Origin: Microbacterium sp. A20
GTDB lineage: Bacteria > Actinomycetota > Actinomycetes > Actinomycetales > Microbacteriaceae
Assembly (NCBI RefSeq): GCF_004794515.1
Contig: NZ_SSDF01000071.1
Coordinates: forward strand, 1-64,000
Direction: 5' to 3'
Length of the DNA: 64,000 nt
The notes below the pieces were generated by a model. That model saw only the letters and a list, made by a program, of their open reading frames with translations, ran no database searches and had not been told where the DNA came from. Each line of letters starts with the position of its first letter. The stretch's first letter is position 1. Positions 19,106 through 26,989 of the stretch are shown in pieces. Both the position numbers and the translations under genes were made by a program.

Positions 19106-20815
19106 TCAGCGGTAGTCGCGGTCGCGGTGCTGTCCGGTCTCATCACCGGATTCGACCCGCGCCGCCTCTCGTGCGCGCAGCTCGACGCGGCGGATCTTGC
19201 CGGAGATCGTCTTCGGCAGCTCCGGCACGAACTCGATGATCCGCACCCACAGGTGCGACGACAGGCGGTCGTGCGCGTAGGCGAAGATCGCGCGGGCGGC
19301 ATCCTCCGCGCTCGCGGCGGCATCCGGGGTCAGGCACACGTACGCCTTCGGTACGGCCAGACGCGTCGGGTCGGGGCTCGGGATCACGGCCGCCTCGATC
19401 ACCAGGTCGTGCTCGAGCAGCACCGACTCGAGTTCGAACGGCGAGATCTTGTAGTCGGAGGCCTTGAACACGTCGTCCGAGCGACCGATGTACGTCAGGT
19501 AGCCGTCGTCGTCGCGCACCGCGATGTCGCCGGTGTGATGGTAGCCGCCCGCGCGGGATTCCGCTGTCTTCTCGGGGTCGTCGTAGTAGCCCGCCATGAG
19601 TCCGAGCGGCGGCTGCGACAGGTCGAGAGCGATCTCCCCCTCGCTCTCGACGACCTCTCCGGTGACCGGATCGAGCAGCACGACGGGGTAGCCGGGCAGC
19701 GGGCGTCCCATCGAGCCGACCTTGACCGTCTGACCGGGGGAGTTGCCGATGCAGGCCGTCATCTCGGTCTGCCCGAAGCCGTCGCGGATCGTGCCGCCCC
19801 AGGCATCGCGCACCCGGTCGATGACCTCGGGGTTCAGCGGCTCGCCCGCGCCGACCAGTTCGCGCGGCGGGTGGGTGAGACGGGCGAGGTCGGCCTGGAT
19901 CAGCATCCGCCACACGGTCGGCGGCGCGCAGAAGGTCGAGACGTGATGCGTGTCCATCACCTGCATCAGGGTGTTCGCGTCGAACCGGTCGTAGTTGTAG
20001 ACGAACACGGTCGCCTCCGCCAGGAACGGCGAGTAGAAGCTCGACCAGGCGTGCTTCGCCCAGCCGGGGGATGAGATGTTGAGGTGCACGTCGTCGGGCC
20101 GCACCCCGAGCCACCACATGGTCGACAGGTGCCCGATCGGGTACGAGACGTGCGTGTGCTGCACCAGCTTCGGCCGGTTCGTGGTGCCCGAGGTGAAGTA
20201 CAGCAGCGCGGTGTCGGTCGCGGGGGTCGGTCCGTCGGGCTCGAAGGTGGTCGGCGCGGTGGCCGAGTCGGCGAAGCGTGCCCACCCCGTCGGGATGCCG
20301 TCGCCCACGCCGATGCGGAGGATGCCGGGGGCGATGTCCGCGAGACGGTCGGCGAGCGGGCCGAGGGTCACCACCGCGCTGGCGCGACCGTGTTCGACGC
20401 GGTAGGCGAGATCGGAGGCGGAGAGCAGCGTCGAGGTCGGGATCGATACGGCGCCGATCTTGGTGATCGCCAGCATCACCTCCCACAGCTCGATCGTGTT
20501 GTTGAGCATCACGATCACGTGGTCGCCGCGGCGGATGCCGAGGGTGGTGAGCCAGGCCGCGACCTGGTCGGAGCGCGTCGAGAGCTCGCCATACGTCCAG
20601 GTGCGCAGGCTCAGGTCGGCCTCGACGATCTGCACCGCAGGACGATCGGGGTTCTCGCCGGCGATGACGTCGAACCACTCGAGCGCGAAGTTGAACTCCG
20701 GGGCCTCAGGCCAGGCGAAACCGGCGCGGGCCGCGGTGTAGTCGGTGGCGTTCGCGAAGAGGAAGTCGCGCATCTCGCGGATGGTGTGCGTGGCGGCGGT
20801 GGCGCTGCGGCTCAT
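19106..20815 (-). CDS. AMP-forming acyl-CoA synthetase
   Basis: Activates a carboxylic acid as acyl-AMP and then acyl-CoA, cytoplasmic, 569 residues. The nucleotide-binding motif is LLYFTSGTTNRPK, followed by GFGQTEM, the hinge GRSDDVFKASDYKISP and the catalytic Lys motif LPKTISGKIRR. Sequence style matches the medium-chain/benzoate-like (Acs/MACS) group; exact substrate unknown. ATG 20815 has AAGGGAG upstream. It ends next to a convergent membrane-protein gene, and a repeat-rich spacer lies upstream. Confidence 0.92.
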   Translation of the reverse strand: MSRSATAATHTIREMRDFLFANATDYTAARAGFAWPEAPEFNFALEWFDVIAGENPDRPAVQIVEADLSLRTWTYGELSTRSDQVAAWLTTLGIRRGDHVIVMLNNTIELWEVMLAITKIGAVSIPTSTLLSASDLAYRVEHGRASAVVTLGPLADRLADIAPGILRIGVGDGIPTGWARFADSATAPTTFEPDGPTPATDTALLYFTSGTTNRPKLVQHTHVSYPIGHLSTMWWLGVRPDDVHLNISSPGWAKHAWSSFYSPFLAEATVFVYNYDRFDANTLMQVMDTHHVSTFCAPPTVWRMLIQADLARLTHPPRELVGAGEPLNPEVIDRVRDAWGGTIRDGFGQTEMTACIGNSPGQTVKVGSMGRPLPGYPVVLLDPVTGEVVESEGEIALDLSQPPLGLMAGYYDDPEKTAESRAGGYHHTGDIAVRDDDGYLTYIGRSDDVFKASDYKISPFELESVLLEHDLVIEAAVIPSPDPTRLAVPKAYVCLTPDAAASAEDAARAIFAYAHDRLSSHLWVRIIEFVPELPKTISGKIRRVELRAREAARVESGDETGQHRDRDYR

Positions 20816-20872
20816 GGTGCTCCCTTGCTGGCGTGCGTTCCATCTTCGCGCACAGTCCGTCGCGCTTCGCCC

Positions 20873-21086
20873 GTTCCGGTCGCGCTTCGCTGGTTCCGGT
20901 CGCAGTCTCTGCCGCCTCGTGTTGAGCTTCGCCCGTTCCGGTCGCAGTTCCTGCCGCCTTCGCGCGCGCGGGGCGACAGAAAGTGCGACCGGAACGCAGG
21001 CGGTGGCGGGGCGACAGAAGGTGCGACCGGAACGCAGGCGGTGGCAGGGCGACAGAAAGTGCGACCGGAACGAAGGCGAGGCAGGT
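20873..21086. repeat. Sixfold GTTCCGGTCGC palindromic repeat array
   Basis: GTTCCGGTCGC occurs at 20873-20883, 20893-20903 and 20935-20945, and its complement GCGACCGGAAC at 20985-20995, 21023-21033 and 21061-21071. The right half is three 38-bp direct repeats starting at 20973, 21011 and 21049. The two centre copies can form a 24-bp arm hairpin (20935-20958 with 20972-20995) with three mismatches. The whole lies between acyl-CoA synthetase and the lrp 3' end. Confidence 0.85.
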
Positions 21087-21092
21087 CCGGGG

Positions 21093-21560
21093 TCAGCGGG
21101 GGAGCACGCCGGGGCCGTCGCGCAGCTCGAACACGAGCTGGGTCTCGGTGCCCCGCACGACCGGGTGCACCGTGATGTGCTCGAGCACGATGTCACGCAG
21201 TGCCGTCGCATCCTGCACGGCCACGTGCACCAGGAAGTCGTCGACGCCGGCGACGTGGAAGACCTGCAGCACCCGCGGGATGTAGGCGAGCGCGTCGAAC
21301 AGCGCCGTCACCTTGGCGCCGGTGTGGTTGGCGAGGCGCACCTTGATGATCGCCTGCAGGGGGAAGCCGAGAGCCGCCCCGTCGATGCTGATGCGGGTGT
21401 CGCGGATCACGCCCCGCTCGCGCAGCGCCCGCACACGGTGCGCGCACGTCGACTCGGCGAGGCCGAGGCGATGCGCCAGAGCCTTGTTGGTCGTCTCGGC
21501 ATCCCGAGTGAGGATCGCCAGCAGCTCGAGATCCGTCTCGTCGAGTTGTGCTTTCGCCAA
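21093..21560 (-). CDS. Lrp/AsnC-family regulator
   Basis: 155 residues: N-terminal helix-turn-helix (LDETDLELLAILTRDAETTNKALAHRLGL in outline) and a C-terminal RAM ligand-binding domain with VAGVDDFLVHVAV. Start is TTG 21560, with GGGGAG four nt upstream; no in-frame ATG fits. It is divergent from a Cys/Met-metabolism PLP lyase, the usual pairing of an Lrp regulator with its amino-acid catabolic target. Effector probably methionine or a related amino acid (inference). Confidence 0.92.
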   Translation of the reverse strand: MAKAQLDETDLELLAILTRDAETTNKALAHRLGLAESTCAHRVRALRERGVIRDTRISIDGAALGFPLQAIIKVRLANHTGAKVTALFDALAYIPRVLQVFHVAGVDDFLVHVAVQDATALRDIVLEHITVHPVVRGTETQLVFELRDGPGVLPR

Positions 21561-21590
21561 TGTGCTCCCCTTTCGGACGCCGGATGCTGC

Positions 21591-21630
21591 ACAGAATAGC
21601 GTTGGATGCCGAATCGATTGCGTGTTCTGT
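21591..21630. promoter_or_regulatory. Candidate Lrp site in the divergent spacer
   Basis: ACAGAA at 21591-21596 and TTCTGT at 21625-21630 form widely spaced inverted half-sites (centres 34 bp apart) around AT-richer DNA in the 112-bp lrp-PLP lyase spacer. Suggestive of Lrp wrapping, not proven. Confidence 0.35.
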
Positions 21631-21672
21631 CGACTTCCTGCGCCGATGCCGTGATTCCGGCAACGTGGAGAC

Positions 21673-22920
21673 ATGACTGCACCGCTGCATCCCGACACCG
21701 TCGCCGTCCACAGCGGGCGCTCCGATCTCGAGGGTCTCGGGGTCCACGCGCTGCCGATCGACCTGTCGACCACGAACCCGCTGCCCGACATCGAGCGCGG
21801 CGGCGACTCCTACGAGGCGATGGCCACGGGTGGCCGCCCGCCCGCCGACGGCAGCATGGTCTACGCGCGGCTGTGGAACCCGACGGTCGCCCGCTTCGAA
21901 GAGGCGCTCGCCGAGCTCGAGCACGCGGAGGCCGCGGTGGCCTTCGCCTCGGGGATGGCCGCGATGACGGCGGTGATCCTCGCGCACACGGGGGCGACGG
22001 GCGCACGCCACGTCGTCGCGGTGCGTCCGCTCTACGGCGGCACCGATCACCTGCTCGGGTCCGGACTGCTCGGCGTCGAGACCACGTACTGCCACCCCGA
22101 TGAGGTGGCGGCGTCCATGCGGTCCGACACCGGGCTCGTGGTCGTCGAGACCCCCGCGAACCCCACGCTCGACATCGCCGACATCGCCGAAGTGGTGCGT
22201 CAGGCGGGTTCCGTGCCGGTCGTCGTCGACAACACGTTCGCGACCCCGATCCTGCAGAACCCGATCGACCTGGGCGCCGCGATGTCACTGCACAGCGCGA
22301 CCAAATACCTCGGCGGCCACGGCGATGTGATCGCCGGAGTCGTCGCCTGCAGCGAAGAGACCGCGGAGGCGCTGCGCCGCGTGCGGGCGGTGACCGGGGG
22401 GCTCCTGCATCCGCTCGGGGCGTACCTGCTCCACCGCGGTCTCACGACCCTGCCGGTGCGGGTGCGGCACCAGCAGGAGAGCGCGCGGCGGGTGGTGCAG
22501 TGGCTGATCGACCGTCCCGAGGTCGCCGAGGTCTTCTATCCGGGTCTCGACGGAGACCCGCGGGGCATCCTGGAACGGCAGATGCGCGGCACGGGCGCGA
22601 TGATCGCGATGCGGATGCGGGGCGGGTTCGCCGCGGCATCCGCCGTCACGACCGCGACGAGCCTGTTCACGCACGCCGTCTCACTCGGCGGGGTGGACTC
22701 GCTGATCCAGCATCCGGCCGCGCTCACCCACCGCCCGGTGCCGCCCGAAGCCCGCCCGTCCGCCGATGTGCTGCGTCTGTCGATCGGCCTCGAGGACGTC
22801 GATGACCTGATCGCCGATCTCGCCCAGGCGTTCGCGGCGGCGTCTTCGTCCGTCGAGCCACCCCTCTCCGTCCGAGCCACCCCCATGAGTGACGCGCGCA
22901 GGGGGGCCGTTCGCACATAG
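21673..22920 (+). CDS. Cys/Met-metabolism PLP lyase (methionine gamma-lyase-like)
   Basis: Pyridoxal-phosphate enzyme of the trans-sulfuration family, 415 residues. The PLP lysine is in SLHSATKYLGGHGDV; the phosphate-binding SGMAAM, substrate-region RLWNPT and VVDNTFATP motifs are present. The family includes cystathionine gamma-synthase/lyase, O-acetylhomoserine sulfhydrylase and methionine gamma-lyase. The divergent Lrp regulator favours a catabolic lyase, but the reaction cannot be fixed from sequence. Ribosome binding site GTGGAG precedes the ATG. Confidence 0.88.
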   Translation: MTAPLHPDTVAVHSGRSDLEGLGVHALPIDLSTTNPLPDIERGGDSYEAMATGGRPPADGSMVYARLWNPTVARFEEALAELEHAEAAVAFASGMAAMTAVILAHTGATGARHVVAVRPLYGGTDHLLGSGLLGVETTYCHPDEVAASMRSDTGLVVVETPANPTLDIADIAEVVRQAGSVPVVVDNTFATPILQNPIDLGAAMSLHSATKYLGGHGDVIAGVVACSEETAEALRRVRAVTGGLLHPLGAYLLHRGLTTLPVRVRHQQESARRVVQWLIDRPEVAEVFYPGLDGDPRGILERQMRGTGAMIAMRMRGGFAAASAVTTATSLFTHAVSLGGVDSLIQHPAALTHRPVPPEARPSADVLRLSIGLEDVDDLIADLAQAFAAASSSVEPPLSVRATPMSDARRGAVRT

Positions 22921-22953
22921 CGGGGTGGTTCGGGCGGTTCGCGGTCGCGGCAG

Positions 22954-23427
22954 TCAGAGCGAGGGGAGTCGGATCGTCCCGGTCGTGCTGTGCTCGGTCG
23001 GCATCCGGTCACGGTCGTAGGTGATCTCGCGGTAGCCGTGCGGGGTCGGCACTCCGTCCTCATCGAGGCTGACGAACACGATCTTCTCGATCGTCAGGAT
23101 GCGCTTGCGCGTGATCATGTTGCGGGCGACCGCGCGCATCGTCAGCGACGTCGTGCCGAAGTGCGTGGCCTGCAGGCCGATCTCGATCAGGTCGCCCTGC
23201 ACCGCCGATGCCTCGAAGTTGATCTCCGAGATGTGCTTGGTGACCGCGCGGTAGTTGCCCAGCTGCACGATCGCGTAGATCGCCGCCTCCTCGTCGATCC
23301 ACTTCAGCAGGCTCCCACCGAAGAGGGAGCCGTTCGCGTTGAGATCCTCGGGCCGCACCCACTTGCGGGTGCGGAAGTTGAGTCCGTCTTCCGACCACTG
23401 CCAGGCCGGTGCCTTCTGCTTCGCCAT
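22954..23427 (-). CDS. Hotdog-fold acyl-CoA thioesterase
   Basis: 157 residues of the acyl-CoA hydrolase (YciA/BFIT-like) hotdog family: NANGSLFGGSLLKWIDEEAAI is the signature helix, with the conserved Asp/Glu pair. Releases free fatty acid and CoA in the cytoplasm. Start ATG 23427; -10 TACTCT (23435-23440) ends 7 nt before it, so a leaderless mRNA is likely and the longer upstream reading is not needed. Confidence 0.88.
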   Translation of the reverse strand: MAKQKAPAWQWSEDGLNFRTRKWVRPEDLNANGSLFGGSLLKWIDEEAAIYAIVQLGNYRAVTKHISEINFEASAVQGDLIEIGLQATHFGTTSLTMRAVARNMITRKRILTIEKIVFVSLDEDGVPTPHGYREITYDRDRMPTEHSTTGTIRLPSL

Positions 23428-23642
23428 GGGCACGAGAGTAGGCGGGGCGTGAGTCCGCGATGTTACGAGGCGTTTTCGGGGCGACGACGGACCGCCACAG
23501 GCTCCGTTTGTGGACTCGCCACAAGAAACTGAGTGCCAGCGTCGCTGAGACTTGGTTTCGAGCGGCAAATCCGCGGGTCGTGTACCGGCGCGCCCATACA
23601 GTCACCCGTGGCAACGACGCCACTGACCCCCGGGAGTCCTCG

Positions 23643-25070
23643 ATGACGAGTACGAAACCCCACGCGCACGGCAACGGCATGCGCATCGCCGTGATCGTGC
23701 TCAGCCTGCTGCTGGCCGCGATGGTGATCCTGTTCTTCGTGGTGACGAACAAGATCGCCGCCGGCGCCTCCGAACTGGCCGACGGCACGACCTCGGCGAA
23801 GGGCGGTTCGGCCGAACTCGCCGCCGGTGCCACCGATCTCTCGGACGGTGCCGACCGACTCGCCGAGGGCAGCGACGACCTCGCATCCGGTGCGGCCGTC
23901 GCGAAGGACGGATCGCAGAAGGTGAGCGACGGTGCGACGAAGGCGGCAGCCGGCGCGACCACCCTCGCGGAGGGCGCCGGAAGTCTCGCCGCAGGTGCCG
24001 CCTCGGCCGTCGACGGCGCGGGCAGGATCAGCGGGGGAGCCCAGACCGCACTCGCCGGAGCGCAGGAGCTCGCGTCGAAGCTCGTGGAGGCGGATGCCGG
24101 AGCGCAGACCGTCGCGACGGGAGCAGCGAAGCTCGCGGCCGGGGTCGACGGTGCTCATCGGTACACGAACGCCGTGCTCGACGGTGCGACCAAACTGAGG
24201 GACGCGTTGACGGCGGGCGTGACCCCCTCGGTGCAGACCCTCGCCCGCCCCGACACGAAGACCGCCCTCCAAGGCCTCGCAGCCACCGCACCGGGCAACT
24301 CCCAGCGGCTCGCCGACGGTCTCGCCGGACTGCTCGCGGCCGACCCCGAGAACCCGACGCTGCAGGCGCTCGCGCGCCTCGCGGCCGGCGTGGATCAGCA
24401 GGTGGACGCCATGGCGGCACCGACGGCGGCGGCCCCCGCCCTCGCGCAGGGGCTCATCGGCGCCGCAGACGGTGCGACGCGCGTCACGGCCGGAGTGGGC
24501 GCGATCGTGAACGGCGACCCTTCGAAGGGATGGCCCGGAACCGTCGCCCTCGTCGACCCCGCTGCGGCCCCCGCCCTCGCCGCCGGCGCGCAGACCCTGA
24601 AGTCCGGCACCGCGCAGCTCTCGGCCGGCGCGGCCAAGCTGGCCACGGGACTGCAGACGCTGTCCTCCGGGGCCTCCTCGCTGTACGCCGGCACCTCGAA
24701 CCTCAGCGCCGGTGCGACCCGGCTGAACGACGGCGCGACCACGCTCGCCACGGGGGTCGGCACCCTCCAGTCCGGTGCCGGCGACCTCGACGAGGGCATC
24801 GGAAAGCTGGCGACCGGAGCCGATGCCGTGGCGCAGGGCTCGGGAGACCTCGCGGCCGGCGGCGACAAGCTCGAAGCCGGCGCCGCCGACCTGGCCGAGG
24901 GCAACGGCCTGATCGCGGAAGGATCGGGCACGCTCGCGACCGCCACGGCCGGAGCCGCCCCGTCGATGCTGCCCTGGATCCTCGGTATCGCGCTCGCCGG
25001 CCTGATCGCGATCGGCTTCTGGGTCGGTCATCGCGTCAGCCATCGCCGCTCCCTCGCCCTCGCCGCCTGA
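23643..25070 (+). CDS. Heptad-repeat membrane protein (YhgE/Pip-like repeats)
   Basis: 475 residues. A single membrane helix near the N-terminus (about 13-35), a long outer region built of seven-residue units of the form xxxLxxG, and a C-terminal helix (about 440-460) with a basic tail. Units follow each other with hardly any spacer from residue 40 to 140 and again from 315 to 435, interrupted by a less regular 170-residue part. The same Gly/Ala heptads occur in the outer domain of YhgE/Pip proteins. Probably an extracytoplasmic rod anchored at both ends. Upstream GGGAG serves ATG 23643. Function unknown. Confidence 0.75.
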   Translation: MTSTKPHAHGNGMRIAVIVLSLLLAAMVILFFVVTNKIAAGASELADGTTSAKGGSAELAAGATDLSDGADRLAEGSDDLASGAAVAKDGSQKVSDGATKAAAGATTLAEGAGSLAAGAASAVDGAGRISGGAQTALAGAQELASKLVEADAGAQTVATGAAKLAAGVDGAHRYTNAVLDGATKLRDALTAGVTPSVQTLARPDTKTALQGLAATAPGNSQRLADGLAGLLAADPENPTLQALARLAAGVDQQVDAMAAPTAAAPALAQGLIGAADGATRVTAGVGAIVNGDPSKGWPGTVALVDPAAAPALAAGAQTLKSGTAQLSAGAAKLATGLQTLSSGASSLYAGTSNLSAGATRLNDGATTLATGVGTLQSGAGDLDEGIGKLATGADAVAQGSGDLAAGGDKLEAGAADLAEGNGLIAEGSGTLATATAGAAPSMLPWILGIALAGLIAIGFWVGHRVSHRRSLALAA

Positions 25071-25091
25071 CCCCACCCCTCCCCACCCCTG

Positions 25092-25127
25092 CCTGAGCGG
25101 ATGCCGTCCCACCGGCATCCGCTCAGG
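25092..25127. terminator. Hairpin after the heptad-repeat gene
   Basis: Perfect 15-bp stem (25092-25106 with 25113-25127) and 6-nt loop, 21 bp after the stop codon. It lacks a T-run, so it may end or protect the upstream mRNA without being a classical intrinsic terminator. Its right arm runs into the GCTCAGGGCAGA repeats upstream of clpP. Confidence 0.55.
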
Positions 25128-25148
25128 GCAGAGCGGCTCAGGGCAGAA
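25121..25148 (+). promoter_or_regulatory. GCTCAGGGCAGA direct repeats upstream of clpP-like pair
   Basis: GCTCAGGGCAGA is repeated at 25121-25132 and 25136-25147 (15-bp step), 40-67 bp before the clpP-like start. The word CTCAGnGCAGAA recurs in the perfect palindrome upstream of the convergent ClgR-like gene, so this may be the target of that regulator. The second half of a palindromic site is degenerate here. Confidence 0.5.
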
Positions 25149-25187
25149 TCCGGCCGATCGCGTGCGGCGGCGACGGATGCTGGGGAC

Positions 25188-25805
25188 ATGAGCGAAGACA
25201 ACCCCTCCATCCCGCAGTTCGGCCCCGAGGCCCGGCGCGCGCTGTTCCACGAGCGGGTGCTCGTGCTCGACGGTGCGCTCGACGACGACAACGGCACGCT
25301 GCTGATGACGCAGCTGCTCGCACTGTCGGCCGAGGACCCGGTCGCCGACATCGCCCTCTGGATCCACTCGCCCGGCGGCTCGGTGCCGTCGATGCTCGCG
25401 ATCCGCGACATCATGCGGCTGATCCCCAACGATGTCGCCACCCTCGCCCTCGGACTCGCGTGCAGCGCGGGGCAGTTCCTGCTCTCCGCCGGCACCCCCG
25501 GCAAGAGGCGGGCGCTTCCGCACGCGCGCATCCTCATGCATCAGGGTTCGGCCGGCATCGGCGGTTCCGCGGGCGAGATCGAGACGCAGGCCCACGACCT
25601 GCGGCACATGCGCGACACGGTGCTGGGTCTCATCTCGGCAGACACCGGGCAGCCCCTCGACCGCATCTTCGAGGACTCGCTGCACGACCGCTGGTACACC
25701 GCGGCCCAGGCGCAGGAGTACGGGTTCATCGATGGGATCGTGGCCTCGATCGCCGAGGTGATGCCGCGACAACGCGCGCGCGTCGGGCTGGGGGTGAACG
25801 CATGA
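25188..25805 (+). CDS. ClpP-like serine protease subunit
   Basis: 205 residues, ClpP fold. The catalytic Ser is in LACSAGQFLL (equivalent to the ASMG motif), His in HARILMHQ and an Asp in FEDSLHDR, so the triad is retained. It would form barrel rings fed by ClpX or ClpC. This is not the tig-clpP-clpX locus, so it is an additional paralogue. It is coupled by ATGA to a second clpP-like gene without the catalytic serine. GATGCT ends 6 nt before ATG 25188 and could be a leaderless -10, though GGGGA is also present. Confidence 0.9.
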   Translation: MSEDNPSIPQFGPEARRALFHERVLVLDGALDDDNGTLLMTQLLALSAEDPVADIALWIHSPGGSVPSMLAIRDIMRLIPNDVATLALGLACSAGQFLLSAGTPGKRRALPHARILMHQGSAGIGGSAGEIETQAHDLRHMRDTVLGLISADTGQPLDRIFEDSLHDRWYTAAQAQEYGFIDGIVASIAEVMPRQRARVGLGVNA

Positions 25806-26392
25806 GCACGTACTCGATCCCGAACGTCATCGCGCAGCATCCGCGGGGCGAGCGCATCATGGACGTCTACTCCCACCTGCTCGCCGAGCGCGTCATCTAC
25901 CTCGGCACGGGCATCGATGCGGGGGTCGCGAACGCCCTCATCGCGCAGCTGCTGCACCTCGACGCGGACAGCCCGGAGAGCGGCATCCAGTTCTACATCA
26001 ACAGCGAGGGCGGCGATCCGGGGGCGGCGCTGGCGATCTACGACACGATGCAGCACATCCGTCCGGCCATCGCGACGACGTGCGTCGGGCAGGCGATCGG
26101 CCCGGCCGCGCTGCTCGTCGCCGCCGGAGAATCAGGGCAGCGTGCCGCCCTCGCCCACGCCCGCATCGTGCTGCATCAGCCGGCCGGGCAGTCGCGCGGC
26201 GCGATCCCCGACCTGATCCTCGCGGCCGACGAGGTGGTGCGGGTGCGTTCCGACATGGAGGAGATACTCGCCAGGCACAGCGGTCGCACGGTCGCAGAGC
26301 TTCGCGCCGACACCGACCGCGACCGGGTGTTCACGGCATCCGCGGCGCTGGACTACGGGCTGATCGACACGGTGCTCGGCCCGCGGGCCTGA
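25802..26392 (+). CDS. ClpP-like subunit lacking the catalytic serine
   Basis: 196 residues, ClpP fold. Where active ClpP has GQAASMGA, this protein reads GQAIGPAA, so the nucleophile position is Gly. The His (HARIVLHQP) and Asp (ADTDRDR) are kept. It should be proteolytically dead and act as a structural or regulatory partner, as ClpR subunits do. Overlaps the upstream gene by 4 nt (ATGA), implying equimolar synthesis. Confidence 0.9.
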   Translation: MSTYSIPNVIAQHPRGERIMDVYSHLLAERVIYLGTGIDAGVANALIAQLLHLDADSPESGIQFYINSEGGDPGAALAIYDTMQHIRPAIATTCVGQAIGPAALLVAAGESGQRAALAHARIVLHQPAGQSRGAIPDLILAADEVVRVRSDMEEILARHSGRTVAELRADTDRDRVFTASAALDYGLIDTVLGPRA

Positions 26393-26422
26393 CCCCTCCG
26401 GGGGACGCTTCCCACGGACGGA

Positions 26423-26492
26423 TGTCGGGAGGATGCACGGATGTCGGGAGACACGCCGTGGTTACTCCCGACATCCGTGAATTCTCCCGACA
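26423..26492. repeat. Four-box palindrome C (19-bp period)
   Basis: TGTCGGGAG at 26423-26431 and 26442-26450; CTCCCGACA at 26465-26473 and 26484-26492. Both arm periods are 19 bp and all four boxes are identical. It lies in the convergent spacer between the second clpP-like gene and the ClgR-like gene. Confidence 0.87.
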
Positions 26493-26507
26493 GGTGGCAC
26501 CGAAAGG

Positions 26508-26563
26508 GCGGGTCAGGCGGTACCGAAAGGGGCGGGTCGGGCGGCTCGGGCGGGTCAGGCGGG
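26508..26563. repeat. GGGTCAGGC-type short repeats
   Basis: Imperfect copies of GCGGGTCAGGC and ACCGAAAGG at about 10-22-bp steps between palindrome C and the regulator stop codon, continuing slightly into its coding end. Simple GC-rich repeat DNA; no function assigned. Confidence 0.5.
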
Positions 26564-26923
26564 TCAGGCGGCGAGGGCGAAGGAGCCGCGCGACACCGAG
26601 ACCGAGACCGCAGCGGATGCCGGCTCCGCGGCCGCGCGCAGGTCATCGGCCACGGCGCTCGTGAGCTCGATCAGGCTGGTGTCGAGGGCCCCGGCGATCG
26701 CCGCGATCATCTCGCTCGACGGCTCCTTCAGTCCTCGCTCGACCTCGGAGAGGTACTGCGGCGAGACACCAGCCTTCTCCGCGGTCTCGGTGAGGGTCTC
26801 CTCGCGGTCGTGCCGACGGCGACGCAGCTGGTCGCCCAGCAGCTGACGCCACAGCGGCTCGGGACCGTTCGACTTCGGGCGATCGGTGCGAGGGGTGCGC
26901 GGGAACGAGATCAGGTCGGCCAT
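26564..26923 (-). CDS. ClgR/PopR-like XRE regulator
   Basis: 119 residues. One XRE helix-turn-helix of ClgR style: LLGDQLRRRRHDREETL, AEKAGVSPQYLSEVERG and LKEPSSEMIAAIAGAL in order. In actinobacteria ClgR activates clp protease genes and its homologue PopR controls clpP3-clpP4. Here the gene converges on a clpP-like pair, the same partnership. -10 TATCGT (26929-26934) ends 5 nt before ATG 26923, and a perfect 19-bp palindrome is centred about 48 bp upstream of the start, a typical activator position. The C-terminus ends AVSVSVSRGSFALAA; the Ala-Ala end is compatible with its being a Clp substrate, which is known for ClgR. Confidence 0.88.
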   Translation of the reverse strand: MADLISFPRTPRTDRPKSNGPEPLWRQLLGDQLRRRRHDREETLTETAEKAGVSPQYLSEVERGLKEPSSEMIAAIAGALDTSLIELTSAVADDLRAAAEPASAAVSVSVSRGSFALAA

Positions 26924-26961
26924 GCCTCACGATAAACCGCGGCATCCGGCGGGTTCGAGCT

Positions 26962-26980
26962 GTTCTGCTCAGAGCAGAAC
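26962..26980 (-). promoter_or_regulatory. Perfect 19-bp palindrome, probable ClgR/PopR-type box
   Basis: GTTCTGCTCAGAGCAGAAC is perfectly symmetric. The core TTCTGCT-CAG-AGCAGAA differs by one base per half from the PopR box I recall from Streptomyces (TTCTGCC-3N-GGCAGAA). It lies 39 bp upstream of the ClgR-like start. Confidence 0.75.
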
Positions 26981-26989
26981 CGCTGCCGC

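Noticed and set aside
20973..21086. CRISPR array, suggested by three regularly spaced repeats
   Set aside because: The units are contiguous 38-bp direct repeats with no unique spacers, and there are no cas genes nearby.
23463..25772. 769-residue reading frame on the minus strand
   Set aside because: It is the shadow of the heptad-repeat gene; its composition (Gly/Arg/Val runs) and lack of domains show it is not coding.
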